From positions 620,001-684,000 of the forward strand of contig CANXME010000106.1 in the NCBI GenBank assembly GCA_948144175.1: a DNA stretch of 64,000 nt, in the 5' to 3' direction. Numbering within the stretch: the stretch's first letter is position 1; every line of letters begins with the position of its first letter. The notes under the pieces were generated by a model. The model had not been told where the DNA came from and did no database searches. It was given only the letters and a program-made list of their open reading frames with translations. A program made the position numbers and the translations under genes. Below are positions 44,170 through 56,600 of this stretch, piece by piece. The stretch is from Closterium sp. NIES-65. Lineage: Eukaryota > Streptophyta > Zygnematophyceae > Desmidiales > Closteriaceae.

Positions 44170-44900
44170 AGCAAGGTAGGAGTAGCACAGTGGCAAAGGT
44201 GCCGCTCGAGAATGCTCTCACCGGTCTAAGTAGGGAGGGCCGAGGCGAGTAGGCAGGAACAGGGCCACAACTGTGGCGGCAGCGGCTCGGTGGCTCGGCG
44301 GCGGTTCGTCTGCTCGGCGACTCGGCGGCGGCTCGGCGGCTCGGCGGCAGCTCGGCGGCTCGGCGGCGGCTCGGCGGCTCAGCGGCTCGGCGGCGGCTCG
44401 GCGGCAGCTCGGCGGCTCGGCGGCGGCTCGGCGGCTCGGCGGCTGCTCGGCGGCGGCTCAGCGGGAGGTGGCGACCGGGCCATTGGAGGGCGGCGACGAG
44501 GCCACTAGAGAGCGGCAACGGGGCCGCAAAGGGCGGCGACGGGGCCGTTAGAGGGCGGCGACGTGGCCGCAAAGGGCGGCGACGGGGCCGCTAGAGGGCG
44601 GCGACGTGGACGTGAAGGGCGGCGGTTGGGCCGCGAAGGCGGCGACGGGGCCGTGAGAGGGCTGCGACGAGGCCGCGGCGTGCGGCGACCGGGTCGCTGG
44701 AAGGCGGCAACGGGGCCGCTAGAGGGCGGCGACGGGGCCGACAGAGGGCGGCGACGGGGCCGCGAAGCGCGGCGGCGCGGCCGCGAAGGGTGGCGGGCGG
44801 GCCGTAAGGGGCGGCGACGAGGCCGCGTAGGGTGGGGCCGCTAAGGGCGGCGCGACGGGCCGCTAAGGGGAGGGCGGCCGTCAGGGCGCGCCTCGGACTT
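44170..44900 (-). repeat. GC-rich tandem-repeat leader of element E
   Basis: GGCGGCTCGGCGGC units (about 44280-44460), then about fifteen units of roughly 20-22 bp with GGGCGGCGACGGGGCCGC. PBS TGGTATAGAGCAGG and a weaker hairpin (GTTCCC-TAGT-GGGATT, minus strand) stand at about 44958-44988. Confidence 0.82.
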
Positions 44901-44988
44901 AGGGCAGGAAAAAAATTTTTCTCGATGTTCAGTGGTGGGCCCTAGGAAAAAAAAAAAAAAATCCCACTAGGGAACCTGCTCTATACCA

Positions 44989-45114
44989 TTTGAAGAAATG
45001 AGGAATGGATGAACTAGCGGGAAGGTGGGTACAAGTATGAAAACCTAAAAGAGTTGTACCCCTTATAGTCTACCCCACTACAGCCTAGATAGACTATAGC
45101 ATACAAACTTGACA
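44989..45114 (-). repeat. 5' LTR of element E
   Basis: 126 bp, five differences from 33907-34032, followed by the TSD GACGC. Confidence 0.9.
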
Positions 45115-45119
45115 GACGC

Positions 45120-45420
45120 CGACGCCGCCTTCGTTGGTCACCGGTCGAGGAGAAGCTAGTCGAGAAGAGGGATGCTCCGTTGCCCACATGGAGCGAAGTC
45201 CAGCCTCGACGACCGCCCAGGGTATCGCCCCATACTCCTGGGCTTCATGGCGTCTCCTTGCATCCTCCAGCCGTCCCTCCACGGTGTCCATCACCTTGGT
45301 ATCACCTACGCGCATGCTAGGGACCTGTACGGCTGCCGGCCTACGAGCAACTTAGGTAAGTGACCTCTACGTTGACCTGACTAAAAGGTAAGTCGTGTGC
45401 CGTCCACGCTCAACGCACCA
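45120..45420 (-). other. 5' leader and PBS-like site of element G
   Basis: This piece lies between E and the 5' LTR of G. TGGTGCGTTGAGCG (minus strand) follows the LTR directly and is the PBS candidate. I cannot assign it to a tRNA. CAACGCA (45411-45417) and TGCGTTG (45421-45427) form an inverted repeat across the LTR/PBS boundary. A short minus frame (45315-45094) with RLEDARRRHEAQEYG may be leader or upstream gag sequence. Confidence 0.55.
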
Positions 45421-46603
45421 TGCGTTGATAACTACTACAATGGGAGCTAGACTGCGGGCTAGGCACGGGTGCTTGTGTGATCTCTGAGTTCGTTGGTCCT
45501 TAGTCATTTTCCTAGTGCACACACTGCTTGCTAGTTCACGGGGCAAGTTGGCAAGAGTTTCACTAGAGAGAGTTGACAACAATGGGTACAATAAAGTTGG
45601 CATGGCAAGGCTACATAAGAGCTAGCATTCAGGTCGATCGACTGCCAACGCAGCATGGTCGACCGCGTTCCAGCACGACCTGGTTGACCACGCTCCAGCA
45701 GTGCAAAGTCGACGGCGTGCCAACGTCGCAGATTGACGGCGTGCCAGCGTTGCTCCCGCAGAACAGCAGCGCACCCGCTTCGCAGGTGCTCGCAGATGAT
45801 TGGCTGGTTGAGACTCATCACCTGCACAACGCACACTCCAAGTCATCCACGTACTGACGACTCCACCTGATCCGCCCACGTCGACCTCGAAATACCACCA
45901 CCGAGGTCGGACTTGCCAACTTCGCCTGGGCGACCGTCGCACTCTTCCGCAGAACTTCGTCACCCAGGTAACCTGGTCGACCGGGCAACCACGTCAACCA
46001 GCTGCTCCTGTATGTGCCCGTCGACCTCCCAAGTCGACGGCCACCCCAAGTTGACCTCACCAGGTCGACCACACCCCCGGTTGACCAGCTCGAGGTCGAC
46101 GTCCATTCTGGTCGACCAGCTCCACGTCGACCAGCAGTCCTGGTCGACCAGCTTCATGTCGACCAGCGCAGTTGTCGGCCGACCACCCAAGTCGGCTACC
46201 CGAAGTCGGCGTCACAAAGTTGACGCCCAGCTACTCGACGCCCAACTGCTCGGCGTCCTGAGTCGAGGTCGACATCGGCCCCTCCTTCATCGACCACCAG
46301 GTCAGGAGCAGGCCTGGTCGACCAACCACCAGGTCAACCAGCAGTCCGTCAGCCGACCACCGAAGTCGGCTTCCCCGAGTTGACGTCACCAAGTTGACGT
46401 CCTCCGCAGGTCGACTTCCCAAGTCGACCGCCCTGAAGTCGGCGCCACCCTGAAGTCGGCGCCCGTACAGTGGTCTCCGTGCAGGTCGACCTCCTCGTCA
46501 ACCGGCTCGCTTACTACTGCAGGTCGGCTGCTTCCCTCACACCCGACCACGAAGTCGGCTCCGCCCAACCGAGGACGGGGCCAACACACAACTCCCGTTG
46601 ACA
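45421..46603 (-). repeat. 5' LTR of element G, dense in GTCGAC
   Basis: About 1183 bp, homologous over its whole length to 23084-24287 with scattered substitutions, small indels and the same GTCGAC clusters. It is followed by the TSD CTGAC. Confidence 0.85.
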
Positions 46604-49600
46604 CTGACACAAGGCAATGGCGGCCTTGTTGTCTACGTACAGAACTAGAGAAGAATGAGGCCGCTCTCCCAAGTCTGTCAGGAGGTAGGTGAGCCAGCGT
46701 AACTCTTGTGCAGCCATGGCTGTGGCGTAGATCTCAGCCTCACAACTGGAGCTGGGAACAGAAGACGAGCGTGTAGACCGCCAAGAAACAGAGTTAGAGC
46801 CAAGACTGAAGGTGTAACCTTGTGACGACCGCTGCCTAGCCAGGTCGTCAACCCAAGAAGCGTCCGAGTGCTCGGTGAGGACAACGTTGCCCCGTCCTCC
46901 AAGCACGGGCCCCATGCCCGATGTACTGCATAAGTAGAGTAGCACCCTGTTAGCAGCATCCATGTGCACCTTTTGGTGCCTACGAGGAGCCACGTAGCGA
47001 GCCAGACGGCCAAGAAGGTATGTGAGGTCAGGTCGAGTGCAGGTCATCAGGTACATGAGGCAGCCCACTAGCTCTGGGTAAGGACCACTCGGCTCTACGG
47101 ACTCGTTCGAAGGTGGAGCTGAGAGCGAGTGACCTGTAGCCAGAGGAGTGGCCTGTGCCGAGGACCATGTGAAGCTGAAGCACTGAAGGACCTGGTGCAC
47201 CATGTGTGACTGAGTCAGTATGATGGTGCGGCGTGCTCTGTCCCGGGTGATCTGCAAGCCAAAGTAGCTGCACAGCTCACCCAGGTCTGTGCACGTGTGT
47301 CTGTTCTGTAGCTTCGACTTCACCAGGGCGAGAGCCTCAATGTCAGCAGTGGCAAAGACGAAGTCGTCAACGTTCACGAGGATGTAGAGCGGCGGCAGCG
47401 AAACCCAAGAAGGAGCAAACCCAAGAGCCGCAAGTGTTGTCCTCAGTCTGTCATGCCACTCACGAGGCGCCTTGCGCAGACCATAGACTGGCCGGCAGAG
47501 GCTCCACTGGGTACTAGAAGGGAACGACACAGTGAAGCCAGGTGGGCGGCGCAGCCAGATCTCCTTGTGCAGGCTGCCTTGTAAGAAGGCTGTGCTGAAG
47601 TCAAGAGAGTGAAGCTCGTAGTCACGCTAAGCGGCAACATGCAGCAGCACCCGAAGAGTGGTCATCTTCGGGGTGGGGTAGAAGGTCTAGAAGAAGTCAA
47701 CTCCCTCTCGCTGACTAAAGCCTCGAGCAACGTTACGAGCCTTGAAGACAGGCGGAGAACCCGGCGGCCGCTTCATCATGAAAATCCACATGCCATCCAC
47801 GTAAGTGCCTGTGGACTTCCAGGATGCCATCTCTGCGTCCATGACTGTCTGCCACTGAGAGGAGCAGGGACCCGAAATCGCCTCTGCGTAAGAGCGCGGG
47901 GTCGGGATGTCTGGTGCATCCGGGCCTCCCTCAGGGGCAAGTAGCATGGCCACGAGATGAGGCGCACCAGCTGCAAGACAGTCAAGGTCCTCCTGCCTAT
48001 CCTCAAGGACGCCCGTGCCAAGAGCACACCCTCCCCCGACGGGCAGAGGACAGACAGACTCAGACTCAGCAACAAGACTAGCGGTGTAGTCTAGACGAGA
48101 GGCAGCAGCAAACTCAACAAGCTCAGCGACTAAGGCAGACGCAGCAGCAGACTCAAACGATGGGTCAGTGACAATAGGGGCTTGCAAAAGCGTGAAAATA
48201 GGGTGCTCAGCACAAAACCGGTAAGACTCAAGGTCAGAAACGGCTGGCAAAGAAGACGCAAGAGGAGACGGCTGAGGAACACGCTGCGGAGGAGAGGAAG
48301 GACGCAGAGCCATGAGGTGTGTGCCGGGGACAGCTGGCGGATGCGGACGAGGAACATGACTACCAGTACGACCAGTACGGACAGTGCGAACAAGCTAGAC
48401 CAGGTGCGACGCAGGCTCACGATGCTCAGCAAGACCTCCTAGCTGCTCAGTGTAAAGAGAAGGAGCAGGCAGTGGTGAGCCAGGCTGTAACGGAAGACCA
48501 GTAGATGACGGGAGGCTAAGAACCTGGCGAAGCACGGAGTCAGGCGGTGGCAGAGACGACGGAGACGGCGGAGCAAAGAAGATTCGTGGCTGCGGAGCGC
48601 CACCAGCACCAGCAGCACCAGCGCCACCAGCAGCTCGTGCACCTCCAGCAGCTCCAGAACCTCCAGCTCCAGCTCCTCGAGCGCGAGCACCACCATCAGC
48701 TCCAGAACCTCCAGCGCCAGCACCTCCAGTACCAGCGTCATTAGCAGCTCTAGAACCTCCAGCGCCAGCACCTCCAGTACCAGCGTCACCAGCAGCTCCA
48801 GAACCTCCAGCGCCAGCACCTCCTGTACTAGCGTCACCAGCAGCTCCAGAACCACCAGCGCCAGGGCCTCCAGCGTCTGCACCTCTAGTAGCTCCAGAAC
48901 CTCGAGCGCCAGTACCTCCCGTACCAGCGCCACCAGCAGCAGCACCCCCAGAACCGGCACCACCAGCCCTAGGGGCTCCAGCCTCAGTGTCTCCAACAGC
49001 AGCACCTCCAGAACCGACACCTCCAGCCCCAGAGTCTCCAGCCTAAGGTTCACTAGCAGCAGCACCCCCAGACCCAACACCTCCAGCCCCAGCAGCTCCA
49101 GTACCTCCGGTACGAGCACCTCTGCGACGAGCGACTCCAGCACCTCCAGCAGACAAAGACCCAGCACCACGCCCAGCTCTAGCGACGTCAGCAGAAGCAC
49201 CACCAGTGGAAGAGCCCCAGCTCCAGCAGCGCGACCTTGACGGCTAGCGTATCACTCGTGAAGCTGCTGCGGGGAGAGAGGCTCACGCCGACGTGTGTGG
49301 CTACATAGGCGGCCACTCCAAGGAGACCGCTCACCCGCAGCCTGAGTAGCCTCAGGCGCAGTACCCTCAGCCTCAGCATCCCCAGACCCAGTACCCCCAG
49401 GCTCCTCACGCGCAGGCTCAGCACCCCCAAACTCCGCACCCCCAGACTCAGCACCCCCAGGCTCCTCACGCTCAAGCTCAGCACCCCCAGGCTCAGCACC
49501 CCCACCCTCCTCATGTGCAGGCTCAGCATCCCCAGTCTCGGTACCCCCAGGCTCAGCACTGCCAGGCTCCGCACCCTCAGACCCAGCACCCCGAGCAGGA

Positions 49601-50258
49601 CTACCCCCAGAAGGACCCGAGTCACCAGTGAACTCAACCGGCTCAGTCAAGGGAGGAGGGTCTACCTGATACACACCTGAAGGAGCAGGACCCGGAGCGG
49701 GGAGGGGGTCTACCTGGGGAGGACTTGGAGCGAGAAAGAGAGGCGGAGGGGGGGGGGGGAGAGAGGCAGTGCGGTAGGGAAAGAGACGGTAAAAGGGAAC
49801 CGACTTGTTAAAGGTGACGTCCTGAGACGCAAAGACACGACGCGAGGCGGGGTCGTAAAACTGCCAGGCAAACGCGTCAGGGACAAAGCCAAGGAAGACA
49901 CAAGGAATGGAGCGAGGGGAGAGCTTGTCCGCAGAGGTATCGCGGACAAAGGCACGAGCACCCCAGATCCGAAAACGCGACGCATCGCCAACCTCCCCCG
50001 TCCAATGTAGTGTGGGCGAAGTCTCCGGCACAGAGACACGGGGCCAGAGGTTGAGCTGATGCGCGGCGTACCGGACAGCAAACGGTGACAGAAAATGGGG
50101 GGCAGCCGCATGGATCATGGAGGTATAAGCGACCTCCATGACTAAGCCAATGCGGCGCTCAGCAACCCCATTCTGCTGCGGAGAGGCCGGAAGCGTGAAC
50201 ATCTGGCGGATGCCGTGCTCCTCACAGAAGGCTCGCAAGAGGTCGGAGGTGAACTCAC
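46604..50258 (-). pseudogene. pol remains of element D (RNase H, RT, linker, integrase C-terminal part)
   Basis: In minus-strand order: integrase (about 50258-49750; PQQNGVAERRIG, APHFLSPFAVRYAAHQLN), linker with 15 bp repeats (about 49600-49340) and a second array of 15 or 30 bp units rich in CTCCAG and CCAGCGCCAG (about 48600-49150), RT (about 47900-47160; near 47360 the YVDD-type region) and RNase H (about 46900-46610; CEAEIYATAMAAQELRWL). It is broken in several places. Element I interrupts the integrase at CTCAC. Confidence 0.85.
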
Positions 50259-50393
50259 TGTCAGAATGAGAAACGAGAATGAGGAGTGACTAGCAGGAAC
50301 AACAGTACAAACATGTCAAACCCTAATCTGGTGTACCCCTTATTGTGTGACCCACTACAGCCTAGAACCACACAAACATATAAATGTTTGACA
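50259..50393 (-). repeat. 3' LTR of element I
   Basis: 135 bp, TGTCAGAATG...TGTTTGACA, next to the polypurine hairpin CACCCCCATAGGCAAAG. Confidence 0.94.
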
Positions 50394-50623
50394 CACCCCC
50401 ATAGGCAAAGTGGGGAGACCTAGGGGTCACAAGACCAGTCAAGGCAAAACAAGGCAAACAAGCTCAGGGTGGATCTCGAGGATTCCACACAAATTCCGAT
50501 CACAAGCAAGCGGTCACAAGACCAGTTCACATGCAGTTTTATAATAGAGCAAGAGGTACAATGATCACAACCTAACAAGGCAAACATGCAGGTATATATA
50601 TAATGATCACAGTACAGGTAAAG

Positions 50624-53600
50624 TCAAGAAGTAAGTAAGTGAGAAACAGTCGGCACAAGGCCTAGAAGAGTGCAAAAACGCTGATGGTCAACAGGCGGAA
50701 GCGCCTTGGTGAACACATCAGCAGTGTTGGCCTCAGTGGCCACGTAACGAAGAAGAAGCTGACCACGCTGCTGTAGCTCTCGAGCTAGAAAGTAACGCAG
50801 AGCAATGTGCTTCGTCCTGTGCTCCAGTCTGTGCTCCTGGAACAAGGCAATGGTTGCCTTGATGTCGACGTACAGCATTGGAGGAGAACGAGGCTGCTCT
50901 CCAAGGTCAGTCAGCAGGTAGGTGAGCCAGCGAAGCTCCTGGGCAGCCATGGCCGTGGCGTAGATCTCAGCCTCACAGCTGGAGCTGAGAACAGAAGAAG
51001 AACGAGTAGAACGCCAAGAGACAGAGCCAGAGCCAAGACTGAAGGTGTAACCCTGAGACGACCGCTGAGTAGCCTGGTCGTCTGCCCAAGAAGCGTATGA
51101 GTGCCCAGTGAGAACAGGCCGGTCTCGCCCTCCAAGCACTAGCCCCATGCCCGACGTACTGCACAAGTAGCGCAACACCCTCTTAGCTGCATCCATGTGC
51201 TCCTTCCGGTGACGGCCGGGAGCAACATAGCGTGCTAAGATGCTGAGAGGGTATGCTAGGTCAGGTCGAGTGCAGGTCATCAGGTACATGAGGCAGCCCA
51301 CAAGCTCTGGATACGGACCACTCGACTCTACGGACTCATCCGAAGGCAGAGCTGAGAGGGAGTGGCGAGTAGGCAGAGGAGTGGACTGAGGCGAGGAGTA
51401 CGTGAAGCCGAAGCGCTGAAGGACCTGCTGCACCATGTGTGACTGAGTCAGGGTAATGGTGCGGCGTGCTCTGTCCCGGGTGATCCGCAAGCCAAGATAG
51501 CTTGTCAGTTCACCCAGGTCTGTGCACGTGTGTCTCTTCTGCAGCTCGGACTTCACGTGGGCGAGTGCGGCAGTGTCCGCAGTGGCAAAGACCAAGTCGT
51601 CGACGTACACAAGGATGTAGAGCGGTGGCAGCGAGGTGTCGGTGCGCAGAAACAGCGACGGGTCAGCAGTAGAAGGAGCAAACCCAAGAGCCGCAAGTGT
51701 AGTCCTCAGTGTGTCGTGCCACTCACGAGGCGCCTGGCGGAGACCGTAGACTGGCCGCCGGAGGCTCCACTGGGTGCCAGGAGGGAACGACCCAGTGAAG
51801 CCAGGTGGGCGGCGCAGCCGGATCTCCTCGTGCAGGCTGCCCTGCAAGAAAGCTGTGCTGAAGTCAAGAGAGTGGAGCTCGTAGTCACGCTGAGCGGCGA
51901 CGTGTAGCAAAACCCGAAGAGTGGTCATCTTCGGGGTCAGGGAGAAGGTCTGGAAGAAGTCAACTCCCTCTCGCTGACTGAAGCCTCGTGCAACGTAACG
52001 CGCCTTGAAGACAGGCGGAGAGCCTGGCGGCCGCTTCACCCTGAAAATCCACATGCCACTGACGATGTTCGCCCCAGGTGGGGGAACCTCGTCGACGTAG
52101 GTGCCTGTGGACTTCCAGGAAGCCATCTCTGTGTCCATGGCTGACTGCCACTGAGAGGAGTAGGGACCGGCCATCGCCTCTGCGTAAGAGCGTGGGGTCG
52201 GGATGTCTGGTGCATCCGGGTCTCCCTCAGGGGCAACAAGCATGGACACGAGATGGGGCAAAGCAGCGGCAAGGCAACCAAACTCCTCCTGCCTGTCCTC
52301 AAGGACGTCCGTGCCAAGAGCACACTCACCCCCGACGGACGGAGGACAGGCAGACTCAGACTCAGCAACAAGACTCGCTGCGTAGTCTAGACGACACGCA
52401 GCTGCAAAGTCGACAAGCTCAGTGACTAGGGCAGACGCAGCAGCGGACTCAAAGGAAGGGTTAGTGACAACCGTAGCCAGGAGACCTGTGACAGTAGGAC
52501 TGGCAGCGCAAAGGGAGTCTGACTCCGGGTCAGCAAGAGCAGGAAGAGAGGACGAAGGAGGCGACGGGAGAGCAACACGCTGCGGAGAAGTGGAGTGACG
52601 AAGCGCCATCCGGTGCGTGCCTGGGACAGCAGGAGGACGCTCACGCGGGACACGACTACCAGTGGTAGCAGCTCGAACAGGCGTCGCTCGACGAGACGCA
52701 GGTGACACAGGACGTGACGCAGGCTCACGTCTCTCAGCAAGACCGTCAGTCGGACTAGTGTAAGGAGCAGGCACAGGGAGTGGGGAGGCAGGCGGTAACT
52801 GTGGCTGTGACAGGACAGACGGCGGACACTCTAAGGTGAGAGGAGAACAAGGAGGAGGAGGCTGACCAAGAACCTGCTGAAGGAGCGGAACGAAGTACGG
52901 TCGTGGCCGTGCAGCAGATCTCGAACCAGCAGAGACACCAGCGGCAGCAGCAGCACCTCCAGAAGCAGCAGCACCTCCAGCACCAGGGTCCGCAGCACCT
53001 CCAGCAGCACCGCCGGCAGCAGCAGTACCTCCAGCAGCACCGCCAGCAGCACCGCCGGCAGCAGCAGTACCTCCAGCAGCACCGCCAGCAGCAGCTGCAC
53101 CTCCAGCACCAGGGTCCGTAGCACCCACAGCAGCTCCAACGCCCGGGTCCTCAGTACTAGCAGCACCTCCAGCAGCACCGCCAGCAGCAGCAGCACCTCC
53201 AGCAGCACCGCCAGCAGCAGCAGCACCTCCAGCACCAGGGTCCGTAGTACTCGCACCAGCGTCAACTCCGGGGACCCCAGCACCAGCAGCTCCACTACGG
53301 AGACTGATGTGCCGAGCGTACCACTCTCGAAGCTGAGGGGAAGAGGGCGGCTCCCGCCGTGGTGGGGAAGCACGAGTACCAACTCCAGCAGTACCACGAG
53401 CCCGAGACTCACCCCGCCGGAGGCTGCAGTACCGTGAGTACCACTCACGCAGCTGCTGCGAAGAGGGAGGTCCTCCAGGCGCCTCACAGTCAACTGCAAC
53501 ACCACCAGGCTCAGCACCCCCAGGCTCAGCAACTCCAGGCGCAGTACCCCTAGACTCAGCAACGCCAGGCTCAGTACCCCCAAACCCAGCACCCCCAGGC

Positions 53601-56600
53601 TCAGCACCCCCAGGATCAGCACCCCCGGACTCAGCACCCCCAGGCTCCGCCCGCTCAGGCTCCGCACGCTCAGGCTCCGCACGCTCAGGCTCAGCACCTC
53701 CAGCAGGACGCGAGTCGACAGCTACCTCGGCAGGCTCAACCGGGTCTACCTGAGAGACACCTGAGGGAGCGGCACCCTGAGGGGGAAGGGGGTCTACCAC
53801 TGCAGCACCTGGCGCGAGGAAGAGAGGCGGTGGAGGGAGCGGGGCAGTGCGGTAGGGGAAGAGGCGGTAGAAGGGCACGGACTTGTCAAAAGTGACGTCC
53901 TGAGAGGGGAAGACTCGGTGCGAGGCGGGGTGGTAAAACTGCCAGCCAGACGCATCCGGGACAAAGCCAAGAAAGACACAGGGAGCAGTGCGGGAGGAGA
54001 GCTTGTCCGCAGACGTGTCGCGAACAAAAGCTCGGGATCCCCAGACAGGGAAGCGTGACGCATCGCCAACCTCCCCCGTCCACAGCAGTGTGGGCGACGT
54101 CTCCGGAGCAGAGACACGGGGCCAGAGGTTGAGCTGATGCGCAGCGTACCGGACCGCAAACGGCCACAGAAAGTGGGGGGCAGCCGCGTGGACTAAGGAG
54201 GTACGAGCAACCTCCATGACCAAGCCAATGCGGCGCTCAGCAACCCCATTCTGCTGTGGAGAGGCCGGGAGCGTGAACGTCTGGCAAATGCCATGCTCGG
54301 CACAGTAGGCTGCCAAGAGGTCGGAGGAGAACTCGCCACCTCTGTCAGAGTGCAAGCGCAGAACAGGAAACTCCGAGCGAAAACGCTCTCGCAGCTGAAG
54401 ACGTGCTCTGCTGATCCAGGGGATCAGAACATCAAGGACTTCACCCTTGGTGCGCAAGGGGAAGACCGTGGTGTAGCGCGAGTAGTCGTCAACGACGATC
54501 AAGAAGTACCTCTCCTGGCCCTGACCACGGACGCGGGCTGGGCCCCACACGTCCATGTGGAGCGTCTGCAAAGGAGCAGTCGTCGGGGGGAACGAGGAGG
54601 AGTGAGGGGCAGCGCGCTGCCGCCCCTCGACACAGGGAAGACAAGGAGGAGCAAGGGAGGGTGGGAGGGGAGGGAGTACCCGAGGAAGACCGGAGACAAG
54701 GTACCGGGCGTGCATGCCCCGAAGGCGCTGCACTGACGGGTGACCAAGTCGGTGGTGCCAGAGGACAGTCTTGTGCGCTAGAGAGCAACACGAGCAGGGG
54801 GCAGAGAGCTGACCTGACGCAGACGCAGACGCCGCTACTTGAGGGGACTCAGTGGTCAGTGTGTACAGGTCCGACCCCGGCTGCCGAGTGAAGGTAGCCA
54901 GGTGACGGCCCGTCCGAGCACACGTGCAGTGTGTCACACGCTCGTAGGCAGGGGTGAACTGGTGAACACCCCCATCCTGAAGCGCACAACCCGCCACCAA
55001 GTTTGTAGAGAACGAGGGGAGGTGGAGACCTGACAGTGTGCCCGACGGGACAGCAGGACAAGGAAGGAGGGTGGAGGAGGTCGCAATGACCGGACCCCCA
55101 GAGGGGTCAGCGAGCGAGACAGCGACTGGTCGAGCAAGGGGCTCAAGAGCAGTGCGGTCACGAAAGAAATAGCGCGAAGCGCCTGAGTCTAGAGTGAAGG
55201 TGTGCAGTGCCTCAGTGGACTCAGTAGCACCTGGGTGGGCAGACACACACGCACCTAGAGTAGTAGCCTCACCAGTACCTGGGGCAGCAGACACGCAAGC
55301 ACCTAGGGCGGCAGCCTCACTCGTGCGGATGCCTGGGTCAGGCGGAACACTCAGGTACTGGTCCTCCTCTCCACTAATAGTCAATGCATACATTGCTTTG
55401 AGAATAACATCAAAATCAAGAGCATAGATATCGATATCCTTCTTGAGGAGATCAGCCCACTGAGGGAGCTCAGGAGCGTCAGGAAACTGAGCACGCCAAG
55501 CGTCATCTAGGCGAGAGAAGCAGCGCTGCGAAGTGTGCGCCCTCCCGCACGTTTGTCCCTTGCGGCGACCAGTGCGGATGACGTACGTGCAGCTATGGCT
55601 ACCCCCCCCACCCCCGTGCTGTAAGTACCACTCACGAAGCTCCTGGGAGGAGTGAGGGTGCTGCGCACTCTGGCCAGTGCCAGAGCCTCCACGACCACCA
55701 CCGCCGCCTCCACCACGACCACCACCGCCCCTGCCGCCGCCACGTCCACTGCCGCCACCACCACCGCCCCCACCGCGGCCACCGCCGCCGCCGCTGCCTC
55801 CACCACCCCCACCGCTGCCACTAGCCCCTCCAGCCCCGCCACCGCCCCCGCCGCTGCCACCACCCCCACCACCACCTCCCCCGCCGTCACCCCCACCGCC
55901 CTTGCCTCCCCTGCCCTTGCCGCTGCGGCGCCCGCTGGGAGCGGACGCAGAGCCGACCTGCTCAGCACCAAGAAGGTCGACAGCAGCAGCAGAGGCGACA
56001 GAGGGGAGGAGGGGGGAGGGGGAACACCCCTCGAAGAAAGGGGTGCGGGGGTCGCCACGAGAGGCACCTACAGCTACAATACTCTTCTCAGCTGCAAGTA
56101 GTTCCTTCTCTAGGGCGGCAATGGTGAGCTCAGTGGGACAGCGAGCTAGGAAGTGGTCCCTGACTGTAGGCAGAGTGTCAGGAATGCGGGTGACTAGGTG
56201 GTAGAGAGTGAGCCAGAGCGGGGGAGGGTTGGAGGCAAGAAACTCAGCGGGCATGGCTGCACGGAAGCGGGCATCACTAGTACGGAGGTGAGTGATGAGG
56301 TCAGCGACTGTCTGGAAAGCGGACAGGTCAGGGAACAGGTAGGGAAGGGAGAGACGGCCTAGTGCAGCTGAGGCCGGGGAGGAGTAGCGCGCAACTACAG
56401 CAGTATACAGGGCCTGCGCAGTCTGATGCTGGCCGAAGTGCTCACGCTCATCGACTGGCAGGGAGTTGCGAATGGCAAAGCGGGCGTGGGCATCGCGAGT
56501 CTGCCACTGTGAGCGAGCAGTAGCGGTAGCAGTAGTAGCAGGAGCAGGGGCTGTGCCTAGTGCGTGATCGTACAGCGAGATATCCTCTCTGGCAGTGAGC

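Larger units (their letters stand above)
33907..45114 (-). mobile_element. Element E: reduced copia element in G, host of F
   Basis: E has 126 bp LTRs (33907-34032 and 44989-45114) with five differences (about 4%) and a perfect TSD GACGC (33902-33906 and 45115-45119) in the 5' part of G. Its own length without F is about 3.9 kb. Parts seen are leader, gag, protease, the integrase zinc region and RNase H, the last split by F. The integrase core and RT are not seen, so it is non-autonomous. About three breaks remain in the rest. Confidence 0.9.
23084..46603 (-). mobile_element. Element G: second-lineage Ty1/copia with 1.2 kb LTRs, host of H and E, broken
   Basis: G has long LTRs (23084-24287 and 45421-46603) that differ at roughly 5% or more, and a near-perfect TSD (TTGAC 23079-23083, CTGAC 46604-46608) inside the RNase H region of D. 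Its own sequence, without H and E, is about 7.7 kb. Parts in minus-strand order: LTR, PBS-like site, leader, gag with a classical CCHC zinc knuckle, protease, integrase, RT, RNase H, LTR. Integrase lies before RT, so it is copia, but LTR length, PBS, Gag and protein sequence all differ from the short-LTR family. The coding parts carry about ten breaks. It is older than the E, F and H it encloses. Confidence 0.88.
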
